This document shows, piece after piece, positions 1 through 8,388 of a DNA stretch of 64,000 bases (position 1 is the first letter of the stretch; every line of letters begins with the position of its first letter). The DNA comes from Streptomyces sp. NBC_01214 (GTDB taxonomy: Bacteria > Actinomycetota > Actinomycetes > Streptomycetales > Streptomycetaceae): NCBI RefSeq assembly GCF_026340975.1, contig NZ_JAPEOS010000002.1:1795001-1859000 (forward strand), read 5' to 3'. The notes below the pieces were generated by a model, which was not told the DNA's origin, made no database searches, and saw only the letters and a list, made by a program, of their open reading frames with translations. The position numbers and the translations under genes were made by a program.

Positions 1-2
1 TC

Positions 3-542
3 GGCCCCAAGCCCTTCATGGTCACCGGCGCGCTGTCCTCGGCGGCCGGACTCGCCTGGCTGACGCAGACCGACGTCGACTCGACGTACCTCGGCAGCAT
101 CCTGGGCCCGATGCTGCTCTTCGCCCTCGGCATGGGCCTGCAGTTCGTCTCGCTGACGCTGATGGCCCTGTCCAACGTCACCGACCGGGAGTCGGGAGCG
201 GCGTCCGGACTGCTGAACACGATGCAGCAGGTGGGCGGCTCGCTGGGCCTGTCGATCCTGGTGACCGTCTACGGCACGGCGAGCCGCAACGAGGCCAAGC
301 AGCAGATACCGGAATTCCTCAGCACCGCCGGCCCGGTGCAGAAGGCCTTCTTCCAGCGCACCGGGCAGCTCCCGAAACCGTGGGGCGACCAGGTCCTCAC
401 CTCCGGCATCAGCGCGGCCTTCGTCGTGGCCTCCCTGTTCACCCTGGTCGGAGCGCTGATCGCACTGTTCGTCATCCAGGTCCGCCCCTCGGACCTCGCG
501 CGCCTCCAGGGCAACCACAAGCCGGCGGTCGACCGGACCTGA
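3..542 (+). CDS. MFS transporter, DHA2/EmrB-QacA type (3' end only)
   Basis: The gene is cut by the left window edge; the open frame runs from base 3 with no start. The visible ~179 residues are hydrophobic, with about four membrane helices. They include the segment LMALSNVTDRESGAASGLLN, which is typical of the C-terminal half of 14-helix drug-proton antiporters. The protein ends in a short basic cytoplasmic tail. It probably exports drugs or metabolites using the proton gradient; the substrate cannot be told from this fragment. It converges on the FBP gene with 31 bases between the stop codons. Family call is firm, function general. Confidence 0.85.
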   Translation, partial: GPKPFMVTGALSSAAGLAWLTQTDVDSTYLGSILGPMLLFALGMGLQFVSLTLMALSNVTDRESGAASGLLNTMQQVGGSLGLSILVTVYGTASRNEAKQQIPEFLSTAGPVQKAFFQRTGQLPKPWGDQVLTSGISAAFVVASLFTLVGALIALFVIQVRPSDLARLQGNHKPAVDRT

Positions 543-573
543 GGGACGGGGGCCCCGGTGGCGCTACCCCTCC

Positions 574-1095
574 CTACGCCGCGGTGACGCGGGCCGCGAA
601 GGCGTCGAGGTTGTCGGACATGCGGGCGAGCCGCTCGTCCAGCGTCAGGGACTCCTCGTACCGCCCGGCGCGCAGCTTCGGCTGGCGCTTGCCGCGTACG
701 TACAGGGGGCAGGCGAGGTCCGCGCAGATGTACGTGCCGACCGTGTTGCCCTCGCGGCCGCGGGCGCCCGCCAGTGGCGCGGCGAGCAGGGTGACCCCGG
801 AGGAGGCGTGACCCGTCAGGCAGATCTGGCACAGGCTGGACTTCACCACACTGGTGCGGCCGACGGCCGGCACCCGCAGCGAGATCCCCAGCGGACCGCC
901 CGCGTCTTCCCGGGGCAGCACGAGATGGGCCCGCAGGGGCGCTCCCGGGTCCACCCACCCCAGGAAGTCCAGGTCCTTCCAGGGCAGTTCGGCGAAGTCG
1001 AGCGGCAGGCGCAGTCGCGCCGCCTCGCCCTTCGTACAGTTCACGAAGGACGAGCGGATCTGTTTCTCGGTGAGTGGTTCCACGGGCATCGACAC
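574..1095 (-). CDS. FBP-type treble-clef zinc-finger protein (FusB-like EF-G-binding family)
   Basis: A 173-residue protein with an N-terminal alpha-helical part and a C-terminal zinc finger. The likely zinc ligands are C89 and C92 (CQIC) plus C124 and C129 (ICADLAC), the pattern of the FBP domain. In staphylococci the related FusB/FBP proteins bind elongation factor G and release it from fusidic-acid-stalled ribosomes; actinobacterial members are widespread and their role is inferred only. It lies 52 bases downstream of the P450 gene on the same strand, so the two may be co-transcribed. A ribosome-protection role is possible, but nothing here proves it. Confidence 0.8.
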   Translation of the reverse strand: MSMPVEPLTEKQIRSSFVNCTKGEAARLRLPLDFAELPWKDLDFLGWVDPGAPLRAHLVLPREDAGGPLGISLRVPAVGRTSVVKSSLCQICLTGHASSGVTLLAAPLAGARGREGNTVGTYICADLACPLYVRGKRQPKLRAGRYEESLTLDERLARMSDNLDAFAARVTAA

Positions 1096-1147
1096 TATTG
1101 CCTGCCCTGACCTGCCCGCATCCCGTATTTCCGTGACAAGGCACCCC

Positions 1148-2581
1148 CTACGGGGTGTCCAGGCGATGGATCCGGCAGCGCGCCGGGCCGTTCGTCCGCA
1201 GGGTGATCCCGGCGCCGACCGGGATCTCGGTGTCCACGGCCTCGAAGGAGTAGGCCCGCAGGATCATCGCCAGCGCGATCACCGACTCCAGCATCGAGAA
1301 GTGCTGCCCGATGCAGGCGCGCGGGCCCCCGCCGAACGGGAACCAGGCGTAGCGCGGCCGCCCCGCCTCCGCCTCGGGCGTGAAGCGCTCGGGGTCGAAG
1401 CGGTCCGGGTCCGGCCAGTAGGCGGGGTGGCGGTGCGTCACCCAGGGCGCCAGGATCACGTCCGCGCCCGCGGGGACGGTGTGCTCGCCGATCCGGGTGG
1501 TGGCGACGGCCTTGCGCCCGATGACCGGCGCGGCCGGGTACAGCCGCATGGCCTCTTTCAGGACCTGGGTGAGGTACGGGAGCCGCTCCAGGTCGGCGGC
1601 GCCGGGGGTACGGCCGCCCAGGACGCGGGAGACCTCCTCGCGGGCCCGGTCCTGCTGCTCGGGGTGGCGGGCCAGCAGGTGCAGGGCGAAGCAGAGGGAG
1701 GTGGCGGTCGTCTCGTGCCCGGCGAGCAGGAAGATCAGCACCTGGTCGCGCAGCTCGGCGGCGTCGAACTCCCCGTCGTCCGAACTCCGGGCGGCGGCGA
1801 GCAGCGTCAGCAGGTCCTCGCCGGGAGCCCCGGCCCCGGTCGTGGTCGCGGCCCCGGCCCCGGTCCCGGCCCCGTTCCCGGCGCGCCGGCGCTCCGCGAT
1901 GATCCTGTCGCAGACCCCGTAGAGCTCGTCCATCGCGGCGGCCGCCCGCCGGTTGCCGGGGGTGGGCCAGTGCCGCGGGACGTTGGCGGGGGAGTAGCCG
2001 CGGCGCAGCACGTAGTCGGTGATGACCGGGAAGCATTCGGCCACGACGTGGGCGGTGGCTTCGACGTCGGTGCCGAACAGGATGCGGGCGACGGCGCGCA
2101 GGGCGAGGTGCGCCATCTCGTCGGAGACGTCCACGATGCCGCCCGGGGCGTCGCCCCAGGCGGTGATGACCGACGCGGTCTCGGCGGCGATCGCCCCGGC
2201 GTAGCCGTCCACCCGGCGCCGGGTGAACAGCGGCTGCACGAGCCGGCGCTGGCGCAGGTAGTCCTCGTCCTGACTGGTCAGCAGCCCGTTGCCGAAGGAT
2301 TCCCGGACCTCTTGGTAGAAGTGGTTGTCCTTGCGGAAGCGGGCCGCGTCGGAGGCGAGCACCTGCTGGGCGCCCGCGGGGGAGAAGACGCAGTAGAGCT
2401 CGGCGCGCATCCCGGGCGGACCGGCCGTGATGCGTACCAGGTCACCGTGTTGGTGCTGGGCCCGCAGATAGGTACCGAGGGAGTCGGACTTCAGGTCGAA
2501 CAGCGACCCGAGCAACGGCACCCCGGCGAGCCCGGGCACCGCCTTCCCCGTCTCCGCTGCGGAGTTCGTTCCCACGGCCAC
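1148..2581 (-). CDS. Cytochrome P450
   Basis: Heme-thiolate monooxygenase of about 477 residues. Visible hallmarks are the I-helix oxygen-binding motif AGHETT, the K-helix ExxR in EAMRLYP, the meander PERF, and the heme loop FPFGGGPRACIG with the axial cysteine near residue 423. The sequence resembles the fatty-acid/terpenoid hydroxylase-like (CYP4/CYP102-like) side of the family rather than the typical short actinobacterial CYP105 type. The open frame continues 33 codons upstream, but GAAGGGGG lies 5 bases before the GTG at 2581, so that start is preferred. A Gly/Ala/Thr-rich 12-base repeat (about 1838-1880) makes an extra loop before the I-helix. The redox partner is not nearby; substrate unknown. 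Confidence 0.85.
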   Translation of the reverse strand: MAVGTNSAAETGKAVPGLAGVPLLGSLFDLKSDSLGTYLRAQHQHGDLVRITAGPPGMRAELYCVFSPAGAQQVLASDAARFRKDNHFYQEVRESFGNGLLTSQDEDYLRQRRLVQPLFTRRRVDGYAGAIAAETASVITAWGDAPGGIVDVSDEMAHLALRAVARILFGTDVEATAHVVAECFPVITDYVLRRGYSPANVPRHWPTPGNRRAAAAMDELYGVCDRIIAERRRAGNGAGTGAGAATTTGAGAPGEDLLTLLAAARSSDDGEFDAAELRDQVLIFLLAGHETTATSLCFALHLLARHPEQQDRAREEVSRVLGGRTPGAADLERLPYLTQVLKEAMRLYPAAPVIGRKAVATTRIGEHTVPAGADVILAPWVTHRHPAYWPDPDRFDPERFTPEAEAGRPRYAWFPFGGGPRACIGQHFSMLESVIALAMILRAYSFEAVDTEIPVGAGITLRTNGPARCRIHRLDTP

Positions 2582-2776
2582 GGCCGCCCCCTTCGTCCTA
2601 CGGAAGCCCGATTCTGCCGCGCCCGCGCGCCCCTGGCCAGGACGGCGTCCCATCAGGCCGAAGAGTGGCCGGATGGCCACCTTGCCGCCGGTGGCCCGGC
2701 CCGTTCCGCGTGGCGGTCAGCAGGGGGCGCGGCCACAATGGAGGGGTTATCTGCGTTGCACCCCGAGGTGATGGTC

Positions 2777-3613
2777 ATGTGCCGATGGCTCGCGTATTCG
2801 GGAACACCCCTGCTGCTCGAAACCATCCTCTACAAACCGGCCCACTCGCTGATCGACCAGAGCCTGCACTCCAGGATGGGCGTGGAGACGACGAACGGCG
2901 ACGGGTTCGGCGTCGGGTGGTACACGCAGGAGCCCACGGCCACCCCGGCGACCTTCAGGGACATCGGTCCCGCCTGGAACAACCGGAACCTGCGGGAGAT
3001 CGCGGACCACGTCCGCTCCCCGCTGTTCTTCGCCCACATCCGGGCATCGACCGGCACGGCGGTGCAGCAGACGAACTGTCACCCGTTCCGGCACGGCCGC
3101 TGGCTGTTCATGCACAACGGGGCCATCACCGAGTTCCACCGGATGCGGCGGGACCTCACCCTGCTCGTCGACCCCGCGCTGTACCCCGATGTGGAGGGGA
3201 CGACGGACTCCGAGGTGATGTTCCACCTGGCCCTCACCTTCGGTCTGGAGGCGGACCCGCCGGGCGCGGTGGCCCAGATGGCGGGCGTGGTGGAACGCGT
3301 CGGCCGCGAGCACGGTGTGGAGTACCCGCTCCAGATGACCCTCGCCATCAGCGACGGCGAACGCCTCTGGGCCTTCCGCTACTCCAGCCAGAGCGCGTCG
3401 AGGACGCTGTTCTACAGCAGCCGGGTGGACGCGCTGCGCAGGCTCCACCCCGACATGGAGTTCCTCCAGGAAGTCTCGGACGATACCCGCCTGGTGGTCT
3501 CCGAACCCCTCGGTGACCTCCCCGGCGCCTGGAACGAGGTCCCGGAGAGCACCTTCGGCATCGTCGAGCCGGGGAGGGACTCCCTCCACCCCTTCACCCC
3601 GCAGGCGGCGTAG
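2777..3613 (+). CDS. Class II glutamine amidotransferase (YafJ/EgtC-like)
   Basis: A 278-residue single-domain Ntn-type glutaminase. The protein begins MCRWLAYSG; removal of Met exposes Cys2 as the N-terminal nucleophile, so the start at 2777 is fixed by chemistry as well as by GAGGTG six bases upstream. Further family motifs are TNGDGFGVGWY, HIRASTGTAVQQTNCHPF and FMHNGAI. It resembles EgtC, the gamma-glutamyl hydrolase of ergothioneine synthesis, but no egtA, egtB or egtD gene is adjacent, so it is more likely a stand-alone YafJ-type enzyme of unknown substrate. It is divergent from the P450 gene, with 195 bases between the two starts. Confidence 0.88.
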   Translation: MCRWLAYSGTPLLLETILYKPAHSLIDQSLHSRMGVETTNGDGFGVGWYTQEPTATPATFRDIGPAWNNRNLREIADHVRSPLFFAHIRASTGTAVQQTNCHPFRHGRWLFMHNGAITEFHRMRRDLTLLVDPALYPDVEGTTDSEVMFHLALTFGLEADPPGAVAQMAGVVERVGREHGVEYPLQMTLAISDGERLWAFRYSSQSASRTLFYSSRVDALRRLHPDMEFLQEVSDDTRLVVSEPLGDLPGAWNEVPESTFGIVEPGRDSLHPFTPQAA

Positions 3614-3784
3614 GCCTGGCGCCGGATCAGCCGACGGCGCCGAGGACCGGCGACGGGACGGCACCGGTGGGTGCGGCCGTACGGTTCGGCGGCGTCGTAC
3701 TCCCCGCCGTACCCGCCGTGTTGCCGGCCGGACCGGTTCCCGAAGCGGCCTGTCGGCGCCGGCGTCGGCGGAACTGCTGCCTGC

Positions 3785-3790
3785 GACGAT
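3785..3790 (+). promoter_or_regulatory. -10-like GACGAT, leaderless-type spacing
   Basis: GACGAT ends six bases before the GTG at 3797 and there is no Shine-Dalgarno sequence. This spacing suggests a transcript that starts at or next to the start codon. Confidence 0.35.
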
Positions 3791-3796
3791 CCGCCT

Positions 3797-4057
3797 GTGA
3801 GTTATGGCCTTGCAGTGTGGGACGGGGACCGTCCGCGCGACGACCATCAAGCGGGCTCGACCCATGACGAGCTCTACGAGCGCTACCTGGAGGCCGTCTG
3901 GGCCTCACCGCCGGTCATCGACGAGGCATCGGGCCCGATCGTGTACCTGCTCATGTCCTACGGCAAGGCTGAGGAAGTATCGGAGTACGCCGCCGCGCTG
4001 GCCCGTGAACACGGACTCGTCTGCTTCGATCCGCAGGGAGAACGCCTGCGGCCGTGA
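3797..4057 (+). CDS. Short conserved hypothetical protein (possibly internally shortened)
   Basis: An 86-residue protein starting VSYGLAVWDGDRP and ending GLVCFDPQGERLRP. I recognise both ends from a common Streptomyces family of unassigned function, whose members are usually about 130-150 residues. Here the middle part between LYERYLEAVW and the conserved GPIVYLLMSYGKAEEVSEYA segment seems to be missing, without loss of frame. The GTG at 3797 is chosen because the family starts there; the upstream frame is low-complexity and lacks family similarity. No membrane segment or signal peptide is present. The gene may be a shortened but intact family member or a remnant. Comparison with family lengths is from memory. 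Confidence 0.6.
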   Translation: MSYGLAVWDGDRPRDDHQAGSTHDELYERYLEAVWASPPVIDEASGPIVYLLMSYGKAEEVSEYAAALAREHGLVCFDPQGERLRP

Positions 4058-4097
4058 GCGCTCAGCGCGACGGGCGGCAGGGTCACCGGGGGCGGTG

Positions 4098-4607
4098 TCA
4101 GTAGCCCCAGCGCTGGCCGACGCTGTCGTCGTCGCGGCAGTGGATCGTGCGCCCGTTGGCGTCCCGGCCGGACGTGCCGACATCGGCCTTCCGGCAGATC
4201 TGACCGGCCTTGTAGCAGTTGCCGGCGTTGGAGCGGGGATAGCAGTCGGTGCTCGCCTTGGTGGGCGCCGGCGCGGGGGCCTGGGTGCGGGTGGGAGCCG
4301 GCGGGGCGGGGGCGGCCTTGGTGGGCGCCGGCGCCTGGGTGGTGGGCTCGGCGGCCGGGGCCGCAGGCGTCGGCGCCGCCGTGGTGGGGTCGGCGGTCGG
4401 GGTCGCGCTGGCACTCGGACTCGGGCTGGCCGACACCGCGGAGGGGCTGGGGCTAGCACTCGCGGTGGTGGCGGCGCTGGTGCTCGGGGTGGTGGCCGGC
4501 GCGGCCGGGTCGCAGGCGGCGAGCGCCAGAACGGCGGCTATGACGGCGACGGCGCCTCTACAGCCCTGCTTGAACTTCATCGACTTACCGCGGGGCATGG
4601 TGGTCAT
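4098..4607 (-). CDS. Secreted lipoprotein with Ala/Pro/Thr-rich linker
   Basis: A 169-residue protein. Basic residues, a hydrophobic core and the lipobox LAAC (VLALAACDP) mark a type II signal peptide. About 80 residues of Ser/Thr/Ala/Pro linker follow, then a ~45-residue C-terminal module with four cysteines (CYPRSNAGNC, GQIC, IHC) that probably forms disulfides outside the membrane. The start at 4607 has AGGAG six bases upstream; longer frames toward 4736 have no such signal. Function is unknown. It is divergent from the histidyl-tRNA synthetase gene with about 200 bases between them. Confidence 0.75.
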   Translation of the reverse strand: MTTMPRGKSMKFKQGCRGAVAVIAAVLALAACDPAAPATTPSTSAATTASASPSPSAVSASPSPSASATPTADPTTAAPTPAAPAAEPTTQAPAPTKAAPAPPAPTRTQAPAPAPTKASTDCYPRSNAGNCYKAGQICRKADVGTSGRDANGRTIHCRDDDSVGQRWGY

Positions 4608-4813
4608 CGCGAACTCCTGGGTCGTGAGTGTTTGTTGAGCGGCGTTCAAGATACCCAGAAAGTTGAATTCGCTACTAGTGTGTGCGGGGGATGAATTGGA
4701 GATGCGAGTGGTTCGACGCGCCGAAGTCCGTCGCACACCGCTTCAACTCGGTTGATGGCGCACGGGTCTCTGTAGGACGCTGGGTCGCTCAGAGCGAAGA
4801 GAGAGTGCCGCCG

Positions 4814-6139
4814 ATGACCGAGTCCCCGCTGGTCCGCCCTGTTCCCGTCAGCGGATTTCCCGAATGGTTACCCGAAGTCCGCATGGTGGAGCAGAAATGG
4901 CTCGATCTCATTCGGTCGGGATTCGAGAGGTATGGATTCTGCTCGATCGAGACGCCCTCGGTGGAGCCCCTTTCCGTGCTCACCGCCAAAGGCGAAACCT
5001 CCAACGAGGTGTATGCGCTCAGGAGGTTGCAGGAAGATGGTGATGACGCCGGTGACTCCCGGATCGGCCTTCACTTCGATCTGACCGTGCCGTTCGCGCG
5101 CTACACGGCCCAGCACTTCAACGAGCTCGTGTTCCCGTTCAAGCGCTATCAGATGCAGCGAGTATGGCGCGGCGAGCGGGCTCAGGACGGGCGATTCCGT
5201 GAATTCACCCAATGTGACATCGACGTGATCAACGTCGACCACCTGCCGCTGCACTTCGACGCCGAGCTGCCGCGCTTGATCCACGAGGTCATGACCGGCC
5301 TGAACCTGCCCGCCTGGACGCTCGACATCAACAACCGGAAGGTCCTTCAGGGCTTCTACGAGGGGCTCGGCATCGGTGATCCCTTGGCCGTGATCCGTGC
5401 CGTCGACAAGCTGGACAAGGTCGGTCCCGAGGGCGTGGCGAGGATCCTCTCCGGCGAAGTCGGCCTGTCCGCACGGACCGTCGACTCCTGCCTCGCGCTC
5501 GCCCGGATGCGCGGCAGCGGCCCGGCCGTCGTGGACGGCGTCAAGGGTCTGGGCGTGACGTCCGAGTTGCTCACCGAAGGCCTCGACGAGCTGAGCTACG
5601 TACTGGATTCCCTGGACGACCTGCCGGCCGGCAGCGTCGTCGCCGACCTCTCGATCGCGCGTGGGCTCGACTACTACACGGGAACGGTCTACGAAGGAAA
5701 GTTCGTCGACTGGCCGAACTACGGCAGCATTTGCTCCGGCGGGCGCTACGAGAACCTGACCGGATCCTTCATCCGGCGCAGCCTTCCGGGCGTGGGAATG
5801 TCGATCGGACTGACGCGCATCTTCGCCAAGCTCCTGGCGGAGGGGCTCCTGGAGACCGGCGCGAAGTGCCCCAGTGACGTTCTCGTGGTCGTCCCGCGGG
5901 CCGATCGATGGAAGGAAGCCGAGACCGCGGCCGCGCGCCTGCGCGGGCGGGGGATGAACGTCGAGCTCTACCACCAGGCCGACAAGGTGGCCAAACAGGT
6001 CCGCTACGCGTCCCGGAAGGGCATTGCGTTCGTCTGGTTCCCGCCCTTCGAGGAGGGGGCGGCGCACGAGGTGAAGAATCTGGCAACGGGCGAGCAGACG
6101 GCGTCGGACCCCACGAACTGGTCTCCGCCTCCGCGCTAG
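4814..6139 (+). CDS. Histidyl-tRNA synthetase, divergent second type
   Basis: A 441-residue class II aminoacyl-tRNA synthetase that charges tRNA-His. Motif 2 lies at residues 109-138 (YQMQRVWRGERAQDGRFREF), the histidine-recognition segment ARGLDYYTG at 282-290 and motif 3 GVGMSIGLTRI at 326-336, followed by an anticodon-binding domain (DVLVVVPRADRW onward). Catalytic signatures look complete. Streptomyces normally carries its housekeeping hisS elsewhere, near relA, so this is probably a second copy. The 5' third uses more A/T-ending codons than its neighbours, which hints at transfer. ATG 4814 begins MTESPLVRPVP; the ribosome site (GAGAG) is weak. It converges on the HTH-MurA gene. Confidence 0.85.
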   Translation: MTESPLVRPVPVSGFPEWLPEVRMVEQKWLDLIRSGFERYGFCSIETPSVEPLSVLTAKGETSNEVYALRRLQEDGDDAGDSRIGLHFDLTVPFARYTAQHFNELVFPFKRYQMQRVWRGERAQDGRFREFTQCDIDVINVDHLPLHFDAELPRLIHEVMTGLNLPAWTLDINNRKVLQGFYEGLGIGDPLAVIRAVDKLDKVGPEGVARILSGEVGLSARTVDSCLALARMRGSGPAVVDGVKGLGVTSELLTEGLDELSYVLDSLDDLPAGSVVADLSIARGLDYYTGTVYEGKFVDWPNYGSICSGGRYENLTGSFIRRSLPGVGMSIGLTRIFAKLLAEGLLETGAKCPSDVLVVVPRADRWKEAETAAARLRGRGMNVELYHQADKVAKQVRYASRKGIAFVWFPPFEEGAAHEVKNLATGEQTASDPTNWSPPPR

Positions 6140-6240
6140 GAGCACGCCGGTCGGCGGCGAGGGCGCTCGCGGGCGCAACGCGAGCGCGCAAGACCGTCGT
6201 CGGCCCGGGGGACGGGAGCCCGTCCTGCCCCCCGGCGTAC

Positions 6241-7770
6241 TTAAATGTCGCGGAAGATCTCGATCTGGGCGCCCACCGAGTTGAGGCGTTCGGCCAGTTC
6301 CTCGTAGCCGCGGTTGATCACGTAGACGTTGCGCAGCACCGAGGTGCCCTCGGCCGCCATCATCGCCAGGAGGACGACCACCGCCGGGCGCAGGGCCGGC
6401 GGGCACATCATTTCTGCCGCGCGCCAGCGCGTGGGGCCCTCGACCAGGACGCGGTGGGGGTCGAGGAGCTGGAGGCGGCCGCCGAGGCGGTTCAGGTCCG
6501 TCAGGTAGATGGCCCGGTTGTCGTACACCCAGTCGTGGATCAGGGTCTGGCCCTGCGCCACGGCGGCGATGGCCGCGAAGAAGGGCACGTTGTCGATGTT
6601 CAGCCCGGGGAACGGCATGGGGTGGATCTTGTCGATCGGGGCTTCGAGCTTCGAGGGGCGGACCGTGAGGTCGACCAGGCGGGTGCGGCCGTTGTCCGCG
6701 TTGTACTCCGCCGAGCGGTCGTGGTCCAGGCCCATCTCCTCCAGGACCGCGAGCTCGATCTCCATGAACTCGATCGGCACCCGGCGGATGGTGAGTTCCG
6801 ACTCCGTGACGACCGCGGCGGCGAGCAGGCTCATCGCCTCGACCGGGTCCTCGGAGGGGGAGTAGTCCACGTCCACGTCGATGCTCGGGACGCCGTGGAC
6901 GGTGAGCGTGGTGGTGCCGACGCCGTCGACCCGGACGCCCAGGGCCTCCAGGAAGAAGCACAGGTCCTGGACCATGTAGTTGGAGGAGGCGTTGCGGATG
7001 ACGGTCACGCCGTCGTGCCGGGCCGCGGCCAGCAGCGCGTTCTCGGTGACGGTGTCCCCGCGCTCGGTCAGCACGATCGGGCGGTCCGGGGAGATCCCGG
7101 GGACGACCTTCGCGTGGTAGATGCCCTCGGTCGCGGTGATGTCCAGGCCGAAGCGGCGCAGGGCGATCATGTGCGGCTCGATGGTGCGGGTGCCGAGGTC
7201 GCAGCCGCCCGCGTAGGGGAGCCGGAAGGTCTCCATCCGGTGCAACAGCGGGCCCAGGAACATGATGATGGAGCGGGTCCGGCGGGCGGCGTCCGCGTCC
7301 ATGGCCTCCATGTCGAGGCGGGCCGGCGGGATCAGCTCCAGGTCCACGCCGTCGTTGATCCAGCGGGTGCGCACGCCGATGGAGTTCAGGACCTCCAGCA
7401 GGCGGTAGACCTCCTCGATGCGGGCCACTCGCCTCAGCACCGTACGGCCCTTGTTGAGCAGCGAGGCGCAGAGCAGGGCGACGCACGCGTTCTTGCTCGT
7501 CTTGACGTCGATGGCGCCGGACAGTCGGCGGCCGCCCACCACGCGCAGGTGCATCGGACCGGCGTAGCCCAGGGAGACGATCTCGCTGTCGAGCGCTTCG
7601 CCGATGCGGGCGATCATCTCAAGGCTGATGTTCTGGTTGCCGCGCTCGATCCGGTTCACTGCGCTCTGGCTGGTGCCGAGGGCGTCAGCGAGCTGACTCT
7701 GTGTCCAGCCCCGGTGCTGCCGGGCGTCACGGATGAGCTTGCCGATGCGTACGAGGTAGTCGTCTGCCAT
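6241..7770 (-). CDS. XRE-type HTH fused to a MurA-like enolpyruvyl transferase
   Basis: A 509-residue fusion. Residues 1-65 form a Cro/C1-type helix-turn-helix (RGWTQSQLADALGTSQSAVNRIERG). Residues ~70-509 are a full UDP-N-acetylglucosamine 1-carboxyvinyltransferase fold. Residues matching the MurA active site are kept: K93-N94, C190 in GGCDLGTR, R195, D393 and R461. It is therefore likely catalytic or at least able to bind UDP-GlcNAc and phosphoenolpyruvate, with a DNA-binding domain attached. Roles in peptidoglycan supply, or as a sensor-regulator responding to cell-wall precursors, both fit. Streptomyces usually also has a separate MurA. An inverted repeat 12 bases upstream of the ATG may be its own operator. 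Confidence 0.85.
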   Translation of the reverse strand: MADDYLVRIGKLIRDARQHRGWTQSQLADALGTSQSAVNRIERGNQNISLEMIARIGEALDSEIVSLGYAGPMHLRVVGGRRLSGAIDVKTSKNACVALLCASLLNKGRTVLRRVARIEEVYRLLEVLNSIGVRTRWINDGVDLELIPPARLDMEAMDADAARRTRSIIMFLGPLLHRMETFRLPYAGGCDLGTRTIEPHMIALRRFGLDITATEGIYHAKVVPGISPDRPIVLTERGDTVTENALLAAARHDGVTVIRNASSNYMVQDLCFFLEALGVRVDGVGTTTLTVHGVPSIDVDVDYSPSEDPVEAMSLLAAAVVTESELTIRRVPIEFMEIELAVLEEMGLDHDRSAEYNADNGRTRLVDLTVRPSKLEAPIDKIHPMPFPGLNIDNVPFFAAIAAVAQGQTLIHDWVYDNRAIYLTDLNRLGGRLQLLDPHRVLVEGPTRWRAAEMMCPPALRPAVVVLLAMMAAEGTSVLRNVYVINRGYEELAERLNSVGAQIEIFRDI

Positions 7771-7781
7771 GGGGGCACGCT

Positions 7782-7797
7782 ATCTCAGATATGAGAT
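7782..7797. promoter_or_regulatory. Inverted repeat ATCTCA-4-TGAGAT, probable operator
   Basis: Perfect 6-base half-sites around GATA, located just upstream of the HTH-MurA start at 7770. The position suits autoregulation by the XRE-type domain of that protein. This is inference from position and symmetry only. Confidence 0.5.
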
Positions 7798-7840
7798 GAC
7801 CCTTGCGTTGGGTGCGGCAAATGGGTGAATTGAGTGGAAG

Positions 7841-8326
7841 TTACCGGCCATCAGGTCCCATGGCGGGTTCCCCGTACGCGTGATGGTCGACGATGCGACC
7901 CAGGAGGCGGGTGAGCTGTTCGCGCTCCCCGGTGGACAGCGGGGCCAGTAGCTCCTCCTGGGCCGTGGCGAGGATCTGTTCCAGTGTGCGCAGGTGTCGC
8001 CGGCCGGGCGGCGTGAGGGTGATGACGTTGCGCCTGCGGTCTTCGGGGTCGGGGGTCCGCTCCACCAGTGCGCGCGCGGCGAGTTCGTTGATGACGGCGA
8101 CCAGGTCGCTGCGGTGGATGCCGGTGCGGGCGCTGAGGGCGGCTTGGCTCGCCGGGCCGCACTCCTCCAGGGCGACCAGGGCCGCGTAATGCCATTTGTG
8201 GGCATCTGCCCCGCTCAGTCCCTCGGTCACGAGTCGCTGCGCGTGGGTGGACGCCTGCCCCAGCAGGCGGCTGGGCAGTTCGCGCAGCCGTGCGGGGACG
8301 AGGGGTCCGTTCTCTTCCGTGGTCAT
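7841..8326 (-). CDS. MarR-family transcriptional regulator
   Basis: A 161-residue winged-helix regulator. The central part shows the MarR pattern: GPASQAALSARTGIHRSDLVAVINEL as recognition helices, then RTPDPEDRRRNVITLTPPGRR as the wing and the family signature DPxDRR. It is divergent from the haloalkane dehalogenase gene, and two 15-base GTTAG...AAC palindromes lie in the 97-base gap, so it probably represses both genes until a small phenolic or halogenated ligand binds. ATG 8326 (MTTEENGP) is preferred; an in-frame ATG at 8344 would lie four bases from the first palindrome. The downstream neighbour on the same strand is the HTH-MurA gene. Confidence 0.85.
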   Translation of the reverse strand: MTTEENGPLVPARLRELPSRLLGQASTHAQRLVTEGLSGADAHKWHYAALVALEECGPASQAALSARTGIHRSDLVAVINELAARALVERTPDPEDRRRNVITLTPPGRRHLRTLEQILATAQEELLAPLSTGEREQLTRLLGRIVDHHAYGEPAMGPDGR

Positions 8327-8343
8327 GGGGGCGATGTTACCCA

Positions 8344-8370
8344 TTGCGTTAGTGGCACTAACGATATAAT
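8344..8370 (+). promoter_or_regulatory. Sigma-70-type promoter of the dehalogenase gene
   Basis: A perfect TATAAT at 8365-8370 is preceded by TTGCGT at 8344-8349 (15-base spacer). TATAAT is rare in DNA of this composition. The first MarR palindrome fills the spacer, which fits repression by occlusion. Confidence 0.55.
8348..8362. promoter_or_regulatory. MarR operator 1, GTTAGTGGCACTAAC
   Basis: A perfect palindrome with 7-base arms around one base. It lies between the divergent MarR and dehalogenase genes and overlaps the dehalogenase promoter spacer. Confidence 0.65.
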
Positions 8371-8388
8371 TTCGTTCGCGCCACCAAC

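Noticed and set aside
854..2776. Long open frame running into the class II amidotransferase
   Set aside because: It is antisense to the P450 gene; the amidotransferase must start at MCRW so that Cys2 becomes the nucleophile.
4608..4813. Possible T-box leader in front of the histidyl-tRNA synthetase gene
   Set aside because: The conserved T-box sequences and specifier structure were not found.
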